64,000 bases of DNA from Microglena sp. YARC (GCA_022414725.1 CM039463.1:22267511-22331510), one strand, 5' to 3'; counted from the stretch's first letter, positions 31,441-42,429 are shown. Numbers and translations are program-made. The notes: generated from the letters alone by a model not told the origin.

Positions 31441-32079
31441 GTAGCAGAACTTTTGCTGAATCGTGATGACAAACAGACCATGATAACCGTTTAATTCAGG
31501 AGGTGTTTGGGTCTCAGATACCTTCACATTTTTGCTTTTTCATATTTCCATGTAAATTACCCTTAGGGGTTTAGGAAATAAGCAATGCAGGCTTCATCAT
31601 TGTCAGTAACTTGTATTTGCCAAGTTAAGGGGCCTGCTGCTGCTGGGCATTTATTCAGTGCTCAAGAGGTCCAGCGATCTTCAGATGGGCCCCCCTAGGT
31701 ACAGGTGCAATAAAAATGTTAAAAGGTGTCAGCTGGCGTTGTAATGCCTGGTCTTGGATGTGTTTCCTGGCCCCCCTTAACTAGGGGGTGCATAACATCT
31801 TTTGACTGCATTATATGCCATGGCTTAAAAACCTTAAAAAAATAGTATTGCACCATCTAGCTTTAAGTTTCAGACCCTTACAGGTCTGTCTTTGTGCTAC
31901 TACCATAAGAGTCGCTACTGTCAAATAATAACAGAGTACTTCCCCTGGGAGTGCTCCGATAGCTTCTTGAAGATATACTCTTGTGGAACGGAGGGATGGT
32001 GGTGGGGAACTTGAAAAATGACAGTGTAGCAAACCTTTTGCTGAATCGTGATGACAAACAGACCATGAGTACCGTTTAG
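31441..32079 (+). repeat. Pair of ~54-bp direct repeats 585 bp apart
   Basis: GTAGCAGAACTTTTGCTGAA + TCGTGATGACAAACAGACCATG at 31441-31494 recurs as GTAGCAAACCTTTTGCTGAA + TCGTGATGACAAACAGACCATG at 32026-32079. The sequence between is not repeated, and no gene was recognised in it. Confidence 0.85.
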
Positions 32080-32325
32080 TTTTCTAATTGCGTATTGGAG
32101 TGTCTGTGCTGGCTATGATTTTTATATATTTTTCTGGCCGCCTCCAGGGACGGCAAAGGGTGACTTAGGTACTTGGACAACCTGGGGGGTGGGGCAGAAC
32201 TGCTTTTTGACGATCACACAATCCAGGCACTGCAAATCCGAGGATGCTATTATGTGCGCCATATTGTACCCCCCCCAAAATTCATATCTAACTTTTTCAA
32301 AAAATGGGTATTTATATTTTATGTT

Positions 32326-32359
32326 GGGGGGGGGGGAGGGAGGGGTCAGCCCTCCTCAG
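32326..32359 (-). repeat. GGGCTGACC + poly-C repeat, copy 4 (inverted)
   Basis: On + it reads GTTGGGGGGG.. then GGGTCAGCCCTCCTCAGG. Confidence 0.75.
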
Positions 32360-32417
32360 GTTTCTTGGGCATCCTTTTCAGAGCTTTTTTTTACTCCTGC
32401 ATTTGTATACAAAAAAC

Positions 32418-32487
32418 GATCAAATTAGTCGGTTAAACTGACTGCCCTAACATCTAAGCGACTCGTGTTCGATTCTCGTCGGATAAG
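32418..32487 (+). other. tRNA-like remnant with Box-B motif
   Basis: AGTCGGTTAAACTGACT resembles a D arm (AGTC/GACT stem, GGTTAAA loop), and GTGTTCGATTCTC resembles a T loop with Box B. Acceptor and T stems do not pair well, so this is at best a tRNA pseudogene or SINE head. Confidence 0.25.
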
Positions 32488-32659
32488 TAAGCACCTGCTT
32501 GTGCATTTTTCACCAAGGAGGCTGCCATTGCTACTTGACTCACATGACCCCACCCCCTGGGCCGACCTCCAGGGCACCCTACTATTTTTAGCTAATTGGC
32601 CCGCCATGGTAGAGGTCGGGGGGAAAAGTTGTGGATGGATGCTTGCTTGGGATTAATGT

Positions 32660-33240
32660 TGGGGCCCTGGTTCTGCGGGTGTTCTGAGTGAGTTTAGTGA
32701 GTTTTTAGGAGGGGTGGGGGGTGGGGGGAGGGGATCGCAAGGAGTTTTTGGATGTTTGTTGGGGTGCCTGATGTTTTGTTGAGGTAGAGGTTGGTGACCG
32801 CTAAAGGGGCAGGGGGAGTGATGGTGCAGGGTTTGGGTTGTCTGTGTTGGACGGTAGTGACCTCGGGGAGATAGGTGGCGTTGGGGGCTGCAGGTGGAAG
32901 GGCTGCGTCCAAGGCATCATCTCGTATAAGAGCAGTCCATTTGCGTGTTGGGGGGGGAAGTGCATTAGGGCGGGCTGACGTCCTCCATCCTAGTATCTTC
33001 CATGTTGGGTAAAGTAGGCATGGTTTCCATAAGGATTGTATCTATAGTAGCAACCGGGCAAATTTCAATAGGGAATTGGGGGTCCAGGAATCCCATGCCT
33101 GGGGTCTTTTTTTGAAGGATGAAGATTTCTCCATATATGGCCTGCCAAGCTCCTGGTGTGGAGTCCAAGGGGATGGGCGAGTGTTATTCTGAGTCTATCT
33201 AGTAAGGGGAGAAATGAGTCGGCCTAACGCCCAGGTCTCT
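32660..33240 (-). pseudogene. Possible second retroelement fragment
   Basis: Two - strand frames (33168-32965 and 32912-32694) in a G/T-rich + strand like that of the LINE at 22.6-27.9 kb. The first reads GAWQAIYGEIFILQKK. There are no catalytic motifs, and the assignment rests on composition only. Confidence 0.25.
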
Positions 33241-33433
33241 ACAGGTTGTCTTGAGTATCGGATGGTGTCTCTCTCAAAATGTGAATATTATTTTAGTGTT
33301 GAGATAAGATCAACCGAGATAAGTATTAATGGCGTGCACTTGGCAGTAACACATAATTTGTGTGCACACATAATTAGATAGGCATGGTATTGTGGTTCAT
33401 TCCTATTATGTATGTAAGTATGTTTGTTGTTTC

Positions 33434-33480
33434 ACAGTCCAGGGGTAGGCAAGATAGGCTGAAGGGACTTGCCCAACCGT
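33434..33480 (+). repeat. Dispersed ~47-bp motif, copy 3
   Basis: ACAGTCCAGGGGTAGGCAAG.. to ..GGGACTTGCCCAACCG, again just after ATGTATGTAAGTATGT. Confidence 0.8.
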
Positions 33481-33484
33481 GACA

Positions 33485-34655
33485 GGACGGGATAAAATGA
33501 AAAAGCACTGATTAACTGAAACCCAAACAATCGGTTTACCCACAGGGGTCCTGAGCTCGTGCTACCGTGAGAAAATAATTTTACGATTATAATTTTGGAT
33601 ACGTATTAACTCCTCATGTGCACACAAGTCGGTGCATCCTCCTCTAAGGCTTATGTGCAACAGCAGTACATGAATCAGGAACCACATACAAGATTCATGT
33701 GATTCAGATGCTCAGCTGGTGCCAAGTCAAAGCCAAGCCAAATCCAACCACGTCTTGTATGCTGTAGTGTGTCAATGGGATGCTTTGATATACATGAACA
33801 GGGTAGGGCAAACCGCGCGGTACTGCAGTCTTGCCAATTTTCACTGTGGTGTACCACAACCCAAAAATTCCACCATTGGTTTGCCCACAACTTTCTGTCA
33901 ATTCCCTTGAGGTATGCACCAATCAGTTCTGGGAGAGAGTTGTGGTAAAACATCAGGAATTCGGTATATTTTTCTGATTCTGCAGTATCTGACTCAGCTG
34001 AGTGGCTGTGTAGCTGACAGGCTGACTCCGAAGACCGAACACCTTTCCTTGAGGGGAGATAACTTCATATCCCTTATCACTCCCAGCAACTTCCCTTCAA
34101 GGGAGATGAAGTTCATATTCTCCCTCCTTAATTTTAATTGACAGTTTACAATCAAGGATTTTTCATTGAGGCCATGCTTAGGGTTTAATCGACAGGGGAA
34201 TTTAGCTGCCTGTCCTACAGGCAGGCTATTGGGTTATTAGTTATGATTCCTAGGTGACTGTCAGAGCTTTAGCATCCTTGATCAGCTGCCAGCAGGATCT
34301 CATTCAACGCAGTGTAGCACACTTGCACATTTTAAGCCAACTACTAGGCCCAATCTGATTACACATTACAGTACAGTACATTGTCATCAACAGGCCATTG
34401 TTAACCCAAGACAAGCCCGCTCCACAACATCCCGGAGGGATGTTTCAACTGATCCCAAAAATAAGATAGGTAATATTGTAGCAAGCAAGCATTTTTGTAA
34501 GCACTAATTTTATTTATCCATGTATATAAGCCTGAAAGTGTTCAAAATGAGAGGGCGGGTTAACTAAGGCAAACATGTTTCTCCCCACATGCACATTGAT
34601 GTTATTTTGCAGTTTGTCACTGGTTCAGACGTCGGGGTGGGATGGGGGGTGGGAG
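33485..34655. other. Left flank of copia element 2; no gene recognised
   Basis: A 92-codon - strand frame at 33953-33675 has no recognisable motif. No other structure was noted. Confidence 0.5.
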
Positions 34656-34903
34656 TGAAAACTCGTAGTGAGTGAGACTTTGCGACACGGGAAGATGTAG
34701 CAACTGAATAGGTTACAGTATATCAATTGGTTACTAGCATGCTGCATGAGCGAGCATGTTATACTAGCCGGTGGCAGTACAGTTGTACTTCCATAACGGC
34801 GCACGGTGTCACAGGGACACGTGTACAGTGCAGGGCCAGTCAGGGACAGCGCACTGGCTTCTCAGGACAACTCAGTAGCCGGTATACAATCCGGTCTATA
34901 ACA
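34656..34903 (-). repeat. 3' LTR of element 2
   Basis: TGAAAACTCGTAG ... CTATAACA on +, that is TG...CA on both strands. It contains the palindrome-like CAGTACAGTTGTACTTCC segment and GACACGTGTAC. Confidence 0.9.
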
Positions 34904-35282
34904 TCCCCCCCAACTCGAGGTATTCTTGGGATCAAGAATTCCTGGAGTTAACTGAGGGGATTTGAAAGGGAGGTAAGAACTTTCAGCGGGTCTTTTCTAT
35001 AGGCAAAGTCTGAACTAGGGAGAAAAATAAACATGTATGCTCTGGGTACACTAGGCTGCAGAGAAGTTGCAGGGTTGCTGCAGAGGAGCTGCATGGTAGC
35101 TAGTGATAGGCTCTAGGGGCATAAGGCTGTAGGAGGGCTATATGGTCATTGCAGGGAAGCTGCATGGAATCTGGAATGCTAAAGAAGACTAGAAGAGGGG
35201 TACAAAACTCCTAGAATAAGGTGTAGTGCATGGTGACAGATGGCCCCCCCATAGTAGAATCAGAGTTGTCAGCATTTTGTAC

Positions 35283-37025
35283 CTACAGGGGCTTGTGGGG
35301 ATTTCCAAGACAGCCAATCTGGGTTCTGAAGTCACAGAACTCGTTTCTGGGCAATGCTTTGGTGAACATGTCAGCCATGTTGGCTGCAGTGGGAATCCAG
35401 TTGAGTCTGATGCTTTGCTTTTTGGATTCCTCTTTGAGGAAGTGGAACCTGGTGTCCTTGTGTCTCAGACGAGTGGACATTTTCTCTTGGTTCCATGCAC
35501 TCAGGGCTGCTTGGTTGTCACGATTGATGGTGAGTGCAGGTGGTTGGATGCCTGTAGCACAGAACTGCAGTTTTCTGAGCCACATTGCTTCTTGTGCTGC
35601 AGAGCTTGCAGCCATGTATGCTGCTTCTGTGCTGGAGAGAGCTGTGGCCGAGGATTGAATCTTGGATGCCCAGGCAATTGCTCCTCCTTGGTTCAGGAAG
35701 ACCCAGCCTGTGGTTGACTTCCTGGTGATGGGGCAGGCTGCTTGGTCAGAGTCACAGTATCGAGTGAGCAGTTTCTTAGAGCTGGTGTAGGTGATGCCAT
35801 GGTCTGGGGTTGTGGCCAGGTATTTCAGAATACCTGTTGCTGCTTCCATATGGTCGTGTAGAGGGTGGGCACTGTGCCTGGCAAGACGGTTGACAGCCTG
35901 GGCAATGTCTGGCCTTGTGTTGACAGCCAGGTAGTTGAGGGATCCGACAATCTGTGCAAGTGGGAGGCCAGGCTTAGGGGTGCCTGCTTCATGGTATGGG
36001 AGCATGGCGTCTGGTTGGAGAGGGATAGGGAATCTGGTGCTCGCAGGTTCTGCCAGCATGTTGTGGGACTTCAGGAGTTGCTTGATGAACCGGGACTGAC
36101 AGATGTGAAGGGTTCCAGCTGCTCTATTTCTGGTGATTTCATACCCAACGAAAACAGATAGTTCTCCAAGGTCTCTGGTCTTGTTGAGGGCCATGATGGC
36201 AGTTTTGTACTGGAGGAGGACCTTCTCATCAAAGGAGAGGAGCAGGAAGTCATCTACCCAGAGGAGGACCCATATTAGGGGTCTGTTGGACTTTCCAGGC
36301 AGGATGAAGAGGCCTTGGTCAACATCAACTTCTTTGAATCCGATGCCCATCATGTCTTCCTTGACTTTGAGATACCATTGTCGAGATGCCTGCTTCAGGC
36401 CATAAAGACATTTCCACATGCGGCAGACCCTGTGGTCCTTTTTGAATCCAGGGGGCTGTGTGCAGTAGATCTCTTCCTCAACAATGCCATGCAAGAAAGC
36501 AGTCGAGACATCTAGCTGGGCTAGGTGAGCTGCTGGATCTGCTGCCATGGACAGGATGAAACGGATAGTTGCCAGCTTGGCAACTGGGGCAAAAAATTCA
36601 TCATAGTCCATGCCTGGGCGTTGGGCATAGCCCTTGGCTTCCAGTCTTGCTCTGAATCTGTCAATCTCCCCTGAGACTAGACGTTTGAGGTCAAACACCC
36701 ACTTGGTGCCAATAGCTTTGGAGCCCGGTGGGAGGTCTGCCAGTGACCACGTTTTCATGTCTGAGAGGGCAGTGAGTTCTTCTGTCATGGCAGCAATCCA
36801 TTCCTCAGAGTATTCACTGAAAAGAGCTTCCTTTTCGTTCCTGGGGATAGGAACATCAGAGGCTGCAAGGCAGCTCAGGAAGTCTGGCTTCTTAGTGGCT
36901 CTGTCTGACCTTCTTGGTGGTGGGTCAGGTGGGGTAATGTCTGGGATGGGGTCCATGGGAGGAATGTAGGGTGGTGGTGCGTTGTGTGTAGGAATGCTGT
37001 TGTCTTGCCTAATTTCAGACTCCAT
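35283..37025 (-). CDS. Ty1/copia reverse transcriptase-RNase H (580 codons open)
   Basis: Copies element RNA into DNA within the virus-like particle. Motifs in order: TKWVFDLKR (about residue 107), KGYAQRPGMDYDEFFAPV (about 130), LDVSTAFLHG (about 170), YGLKQASRQWY (about 208), LWVDDFLLL with the catalytic DD (about 255; W replaces the common Y), SLNYLAVNTRPDIA (about 365), then RNase H with YCDSDQAACPITRKSTTGW (about 425), SSTEAAYMA (about 465), DNQAAL (about 500), RHKDTRFHFLKE (about 522) and MADMFTKALP (about 552). This half is fully open and lacks obvious inactivating changes. The first methionine lies inside the polyprotein, so the start is set only by the frame break upstream in integrase, not by a genuine start. 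Confidence 0.9.
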   Translation of the reverse strand: MESEIRQDNSIPTHNAPPPYIPPMDPIPDITPPDPPPRRSDRATKKPDFLSCLAASDVPIPRNEKEALFSEYSEEWIAAMTEELTALSDMKTWSLADLPPGSKAIGTKWVFDLKRLVSGEIDRFRARLEAKGYAQRPGMDYDEFFAPVAKLATIRFILSMAADPAAHLAQLDVSTAFLHGIVEEEIYCTQPPGFKKDHRVCRMWKCLYGLKQASRQWYLKVKEDMMGIGFKEVDVDQGLFILPGKSNRPLIWVLLWVDDFLLLSFDEKVLLQYKTAIMALNKTRDLGELSVFVGYEITRNRAAGTLHICQSRFIKQLLKSHNMLAEPASTRFPIPLQPDAMLPYHEAGTPKPGLPLAQIVGSLNYLAVNTRPDIAQAVNRLARHSAHPLHDHMEAATGILKYLATTPDHGITYTSSKKLLTRYCDSDQAACPITRKSTTGWVFLNQGGAIAWASKIQSSATALSSTEAAYMAASSAAQEAMWLRKLQFCATGIQPPALTINRDNQAALSAWNQEKMSTRLRHKDTRFHFLKEESKKQSIRLNWIPTAANMADMFTKALPRNEFCDFRTQIGCLGNPHKPL

Positions 37026-37092
37026 AGGTGGGTCAGTGGGGGAGGTGTGTTCATTCTAATGGTCATTGTGAGGTTGTTGGTTAGGTACACTG

Positions 37093-38569
37093 TTATGTGG
37101 GTTGATGTCTTGCTGAACTGAGTTGGGGGTGAGAGGTATCAAGGCTGTCCCCCATGGAAATATCTCCCCAGACTTGGGTAGTTCTGTTGGGGTACTGTCT
37201 GAAGGGTGGGGAGGATGCATTCTGTCCTAGGTCTAGTTCAGGTTCAGTGGGGTGTGAGGGGATGTATTCTCCCAGAACTGTGTCATCATAGCCTGGGAAT
37301 CCTTCGAGTCCTGCAAGGTTTTCATGTTCGTTGAAAGTGATGTCTCTGGCATCATAGATCTTGTGGTTCTCATCTACTACCCTGTAAGCCTTCATGTTGT
37401 CTGAGTATCCAATTAACCTAGTAATCTTGGCTGATGGTGCAATCAAGTCCCTGGATTTTGCGATCAAGTCCCTGGACTTCACAGGGATGTGGACATAGGC
37501 AGTTCATCCAATGATCCTGAAGTGGTTGACATTAGGTTTGGTTCCATATGACATCTCGTACGGAGTCTTGTCAGAGCCTGAGGAAGGTGAGAGGTTTCGT
37601 AGGGTGTTAGCTGACTTCACCATTTCTGCCCAGTACCTGTTGGGGAACTTAGATGTCAGCAGTAGTGCTGTAGATCTGTCATGCAGTGTGCGTTTGAGTC
37701 GTTCAGCTGCCCCATTAGTGGCTGGGTTTCCAGGGACTGTGAATTCTTGGGTGATTCCTTTGGACTTGCATCATGTGGAGAATTTTGTCACTGAATATTT
37801 TGCCAATTTTCTTTCCAATCAGGTTTTCGCACCGTTTGAGTTCTGCAATGGTGTCAGCAGGGACAGTGTCTTTGGTTTTGTGGAAAGTGGAGAACTGGAT
37901 TTTGCGATCAAGTCCCTGGACTTCACAGGGATGTGGACATAGGCAGTTCATCCAATGATCCTGAAGTGGTTGACATTAGGTTTGGTTCCATATGACATCT
38001 CGTACGGAGTCTTGTCAGAGCCTGAGGAAGGTGAGAGGTTTCGTAGGGTGTTAGCTGACTTCACCATTTCTGCCCAGTACCTGTTGGGGAACTTAGATGT
38101 CAGCAGTAGTGCTGTAGATCTGTCATGCAGTGTGCGGTTGAGTCGTTCAGCTGCCCCATTAGTGGCTGGGTTTCCAGGGACTGTGAATTCTTGGGTGATT
38201 CCTTTGGACTTGCATCATGTGGAGAATTTTGTCACTGAATATTTTGCCAATTTTCTTTCCAATCAGGTTTTCGCACCGTTTGAGTTCTGCAATGGTGTCA
38301 GCAGGGACAGTGTCTTTGGTTTTGTGGAAAGTGGAGAAAGAGTACTTGGAGCTATCATCTAGGATGCCTTGGAAATAGAGACTGCCATTAAGGCTGGGAA
38401 CTTTCATCATGCCACTCATGTCTACGTGGATGATGGCGAGGGGGGCAGATGCACGTGTGTCTGAGGTAGGATAGGTGTTCTTGTCCATCTTAGACATGAT
38501 GCAGATTTCACAGGGGATATTCGACATTTTTCTGAATTCTCTGGAAGTGGTCTTGATGCCATTTACCAT
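37093..38569 (-). pseudogene. Copia integrase, split by a tandem duplication and frameshift
   Basis: The N-terminal part shows the zinc-binding tail CEICIMSKMDK, then AIIHVDMSG (first catalytic Asp) and GILDDSSKYSF. Past FSDKILHM the frame is lost; another frame carries the NP.TNGAAER-type block with the catalytic Glu. The segment after it, with TPYEMSYG, TRLIGYSD and YDARDITFNEHENL, is the usual integrase C-terminal region. A 444-bp block (37452-37895 and 37896-38339) is present twice, so the middle of the core is read twice. The enzyme cannot be intact as assembled. Confidence 0.8.
37452..38339. repeat. Nearly identical 444-bp tandem duplication inside integrase
   Basis: Both units start CTGGATTTTGCGATCAAGTC or its equivalent and end GTGGAAAGTGGAGAA. 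I see only one difference (GCGTTTGAGTCG against GCGGTTGAGTCG). The length is a multiple of three. It is either a very recent duplication or an assembly artefact. Confidence 0.9.
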
Positions 38570-38589
38570 GTCACCTGTGACAAGCCTAC

Positions 38590-39384
38590 CTAGACTGGGG
38601 TAGCTAACATGTCCTTAACGGGAGTGCCAGAGGTCAGGGTTTTCTGGTGTTTTTCTGAGGACAGCTGCCATAGGCCACCTTTGGGGCCTTTGAGTAAAGT
38701 GTGGCAGGTGGGGATGAGGTAGAGGCTTCTATGCTTTGTGGCTGTGAGGTAGGGTTCTTCGTCATGATAGTGCAGGTCTTGCCTTGCAGGAAGCTGCTCA
38801 TGGTGGGGTTTGCCAGGCATGCTGCTGAGTAGGAGAGAAGGTTGGGTGTTTCTGTGCTATCTGTGAGGTACACTTTTCTCAGGATGATGGTGTTTCCTCT
38901 GTCTCCTTGGATGCATGCTGAGCCTACTCTGGTGATCTTTATGTCACCTGCTGCAGTTCTGACTATTCTGGGTTTGACTGATCTAATGTCGTACAGGAGG
39001 TCAGGGTTGCCTGTCATGTGGTTGGTAGCACCAGTGTCTAATCAGGGAGGTGCTAGATGTGTGGGCAGTGAAGGCTGTGGAGTCTTCATGCTGGGGATCT
39101 GAAGTGGAGCATTGGTCAGATCTGATGTGCTCTAGCATGATGAGGGGATCTGTGATGTGTCTGTACTGGTGTACCATGATGGGGTCTAAATGTTTGAGGA
39201 TGGTGATGCAAGCTGTAATTGAGTAAGCAGCTGCCAAGATGGGAGTGTGCTTACGAAGGGGATCAGAAATCATACCACAGATCTTGGAGGTCATGATGAT
39301 GTCCCAGGTGTCAAACGATGTCCCCGTGTACATGAAGGGGCGATGTCTGCTCCGAGTCCTGGATGTGTTTGCGGTGTACGCCAT
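38590..39384 (-). pseudogene. Copia gag remnant and protease of element 2
   Basis: LDTGATNHMTGNPDLLYD (around 39040-38980) is the copia aspartic-protease site with an intact DTGAT. A stop directly precedes it, and the reading before it (39384-39001) is only about 127 codons without a zinc knuckle. The gag gene is therefore much shorter than the 300 or more residues expected, probably through deletion. Confidence 0.7.
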
Positions 39385-39405
39385 TGGGGAGGCAATGGCG
39401 CTTGA

Positions 39406-39919
39406 TCAGAGAGGGTGTAGTCTGTCTTCGTCGCAGGTTACAAAGGGATCGTAGGCGAGAGAAAGGTATTGGAGAAAGCGGTGTGAGCGGGAGAGGAGGT
39501 GTTGTGTTGGAGTCTTGGGGGAGTGGGTGGGGGCACAGGGTTGATGGTGGGAGTTTGAATTTGGAGATTCAAAATAGAGCTCAGATGCCAAAAAGGCAGA
39601 GCGGGTGGGGATCACTGGCAAACCTTCTCGGTTTGCGTTAAAGATGGCAAGATCTCCAATTATCACTGGTGGTAGTCGTATGCGGGGACACAGAGGGCCG
39701 ATGCTTGCAGATCGGACTTGCTCCCCATAATTGTGGACTGGAAGATGAGGACTATCCAGGGCAGCGGTAGGCGGACGTAGTAGTAGTTGACGTAGCGGCG
39801 CTGCGGAATTAGACGAGCAGCGACAAATGGGAACTGGGTCTCGTCGAGCGACTTGCTTCAAAACGGGGTGACCAGCGTGATACATCAATTAGCGTGAGTG
39901 AAAGGGCTTACATAACCTG
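39406..39919 (-). other. Leader between 5' LTR and gag of element 2
   Basis: Inside the 5' LTR end, the - strand continues CAGGTTATGTAAGCCC, where a primer-binding site should be. I could not match it to a tRNA 3' end or to the usual initiator-tRNA site. A 160-codon open frame here has no motif. Confidence 0.4.
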
Positions 39920-40167
39920 TGAAATCTCGTAGTGAGTGAGACTTTGCGACACGGGAAGATGTAGCAACTGAATAGGTTACAGTATATCAATTGGTTACTA
40001 GCATGCTGCATGAGCGAGCATGTTATACTAGCCGGTGGCAGTACAGTTGTACTTCCACAACGGCGCACGGTGTCACAGGGACACGTGTACAGTGCAGGGC
40101 CAGTCAGGGACAGCGCACTGGCTTCTCAGGGCAACTCAGTAGCCGGTATACAATCCGGTCTATAACA
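39920..40167 (-). repeat. 5' LTR of element 2
   Basis: 248-bp partner of 34656-34903, starting TGAAATCTCGTAG on + and ending CTATAACA. Confidence 0.9.
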
Positions 40168-41049
40168 GTGGGGGGTACAACCTTTATCCAGTATCGCAAA
40201 AGCTATATCTTCACGCTTCCATGTCCAGAGTTGATCTGATCGCTATTATCACTGAAAGACGCTTGAATGAATACCTTGAAATGAAATTTGACTGAATACC
40301 TTGAACTTAAACTTGACTGAATATTTTACAAAACAGCGTCGCAAATCTGTTAGTTCCAAAAGTGAAACCCATCTGAAGACAAGAATCCTTTTATGGGTAG
40401 CTCCGAATAAGAGCCACCATCCTTGAGCAATGACAGTTGTTGTGGGCACGATGACACATCCGAAAAGTAGCCTTGGGTAGAGGGATGGGCCAAAGCTATA
40501 TCTTCATGTTTCCTTGTCCAGAATTGATCTGAAGGCGAGAATTCATGGGCATCTCCGATGTAGCCGACCTATGTGTTCAGCTATTTTTGAATTGGGGCCG
40601 CACTGTTAATCACATGGGGTTTACATTTTTCTGAAATGTATTCAAGTTGATAAAAGTTGAGTGCTATTTGTGGCCTTCTGGCCCATTCTAAATGAGCAAG
40701 GCGATTAGCCGACTACTAGACTATTCCCAAGCTGCAGGTGACCCAGGTGTTCAGCTATAAATGAATTGGGGCCTCTGTTAGGCACATGGGTTGAACAGTT
40801 TAGTGAGATTTAATAAAATTTGATTGTTACAGATTTGTAAAGCCAACTTTGGGCTTCAACTCCCCGATTATGCTCTATAATAACATCTATTGCAACCTTC
40901 CAATGCGCTGTAGGTCGTATACATATTGCAACACCCAAAATTGGAGTTCTGTCAATAATCTCCCAGAAGTGTAACGTAGGGGTAAAATCACCAAAATAAA
41001 AAGCGCGCCCCAAAGTGCACCACACAAAACGCCCCCCATAGTGAACCAC
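40168..41049. other. No gene seen; local ~50-bp duplication
   Basis: AAAGCTATATCTTCACGCTT near 40199 recurs as AAAGCTATATCTTCATGTTT near 40493, each followed by TGTCCAGA.TTGATCTGA. The words GACCCAGGTGTTCAGCTATA and GACCTATGTGTTCAGCTATT show that a longer, older repeat of about 190 bp is present. Confidence 0.6.
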
Positions 41050-41275
41050 ACTTACTGTGAGAAGGAGGATAGCTGAAGTCAATTCTCACCCTCTGGTCTC
41101 AGCATACCTTCCATGGTCTATGTTTGAAGACATACGGTAGCAAGCACCAGGTAGGGCAGTACATAATAACTAAATTCAAATCATAATCGTTATCAACATT
41201 AATTAATTGAAAACACCTATCCTAGTGTGAGGAGGAAGAAAACTGGTTTAACGATCGCATAATCAGCACTGTCGT
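41050..41275 (+). repeat. Single unit of the ~185-bp satellite
   Basis: GAGAAGGAGGATAGCTGAAG, CACCCTCTGGTCTCAGCATA, AAGCACCAGGTAGG and CCTAGTGTGAGGAGG occur in the same order as in the array at 10480-11650, about 30 kb away. Confidence 0.75.
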
Positions 41276-41310
41276 CACCCCCCCCCCCCCCCCACCACCC
41301 ACCCACCCAC
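41276..41310 (+). repeat. Poly-C and CCCA tract
   Basis: Fifteen C followed by ACCCACCCACCCACC. Confidence 0.9.
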
Positions 41311-41557
41311 CCCCCTTCCCAACATCCATGAGTGAGTTGTTGTTCCTATCCTCAAAAATGGATAGGGTCCATATGGACCATTACAACTGGGACTTTCCAT
41401 TTCTTTCTACAAAAACCTATACCCACACACAATGGGTGAGGAAGTTTTCAGCGCCAGAATTGTCGTGTGTGTTTTTATAGCTTGTTCTTTTGGTGTACGC
41501 AATGGGTGAGGTATTTGACGAGCTTGCCTAGTCTTGTTCATCACATACATTAAAGCA

Positions 41558-41712
41558 ATCTATAAGGGGAAGTATATATGCGGAATGATTCCGGGCTACA
41601 TGCGGAGTGAGATCCGTATTGCAACGAATTGTATTGTAACAGCAGATTCTGGTAATACTATCTATAAGGGAAAGTACGTATGCGGAATGATTTCGGGTTA
41701 CATGTGGAGTGT
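41558..41712 (+). repeat. Two copies of a ~50-bp block
   Basis: ATCTATAAGGGGAAGTATAT + ATGCGGAATGATTCCGGGCT and ATCTATAAGGGAAAGTACGT + ATGCGGAATGATTTCGGGTT, each followed by ACATG.GGAGTG, about 100 bp apart. Confidence 0.85.
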
Positions 41713-41838
41713 TGTATACTTTTTTTCACATTTGTAATGAGCTGCAACAACACACTGTTCGCAAATGCTCACCCCCCTACCCAAATCGCAAGCACCAGTT
41801 ACTTATGTAGCTCTGAAAGCGCGTATTAAACCTCAATA

Positions 41839-42275
41839 GTTGGGAAGAGTCACACATGCGCATGCACCCCTGCTAGCCTACATATCATGTGTTTGTCTTC
41901 CTCAATGTAAGGTGGTTTGCCTAAACTCCTACTTGCCTTTCTGCTTACCATGTGTATGTCTGAGTGTGTTGTGGCTACCTGACCCATTGAACCATAAGGG
42001 TCATTGGAGGTTGGGGAAGAGTCACACATGCGCATGCACCCCTGCTTGTCTACATATCATGTGTTTGTCCTCCTCAATGTATGGCGTGTATGCCAGCGCT
42101 CTTGCCTGCCTGTCTGTCTACCATGTGTATGGTCGTGTGTGTTGTGGCTGCTTGACCTCTTGTACAGCTGCACCAGAATGGGCCTTGGAGGTTGGGGAAG
42201 AGTCACACATGCACATGCAACCACGCTTGCCTACCTATAATGTGTTTGCCTTCCTCATTGTAAGGTGTGTATGCC
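41839..42275 (+). repeat. Three tandem units of ~175 bp
   Basis: Units begin GTTGGGAAGAGTCACACATG at 41839, 42010 and 42190 (one base longer in the last two) and share CTACATATCATGTGTTTGTC and CTCAATGTAAGGTG. No gene is supported here. Confidence 0.85.
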
Positions 42276-42429
42276 TGCCCCGGGTATCGCACGGGGGAAA
42301 TTGGATTTGGCAGTCATGACTGAAGGGGTGGACCTTGACAAGTCTATGAACTGTTAAATCCCCTTTGGGGTGCTTGAAAAGTTTTCAAAAAAATCCCAAG
42401 AGTGCACATGACATCCCATCGCAGAGTGC

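Larger units (their letters stand above)
34656..40167 (-). mobile_element. Ty1/copia retrotransposon (element 2), complete but mutated
   Basis: Identical-length 248-bp LTRs enclose, in - strand order, leader, gag remnant, protease, integrase, reverse transcriptase and RNase H, the Ty1/copia order (integrase before RT). A poly-C block on + (34904-34911) is the polypurine tract beside the 3' LTR. LTRs differ at about three positions (about 99% identity), so the insertion is young, yet the polyprotein is broken by a 444-bp internal tandem duplication, frameshifts and a shrunken gag. Clear target duplications are not seen (GGGAG against GTGGG). Confidence 0.9.

Noticed and set aside
35226..35717. 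163- and 142-codon + strand frames
   Set aside because: Antisense to the RNase H part of the copia frame.
37511..38362. Two + strand frames with the same 110 residues, looking like paralogous genes
   Set aside because: Antisense to the duplicated integrase segment.
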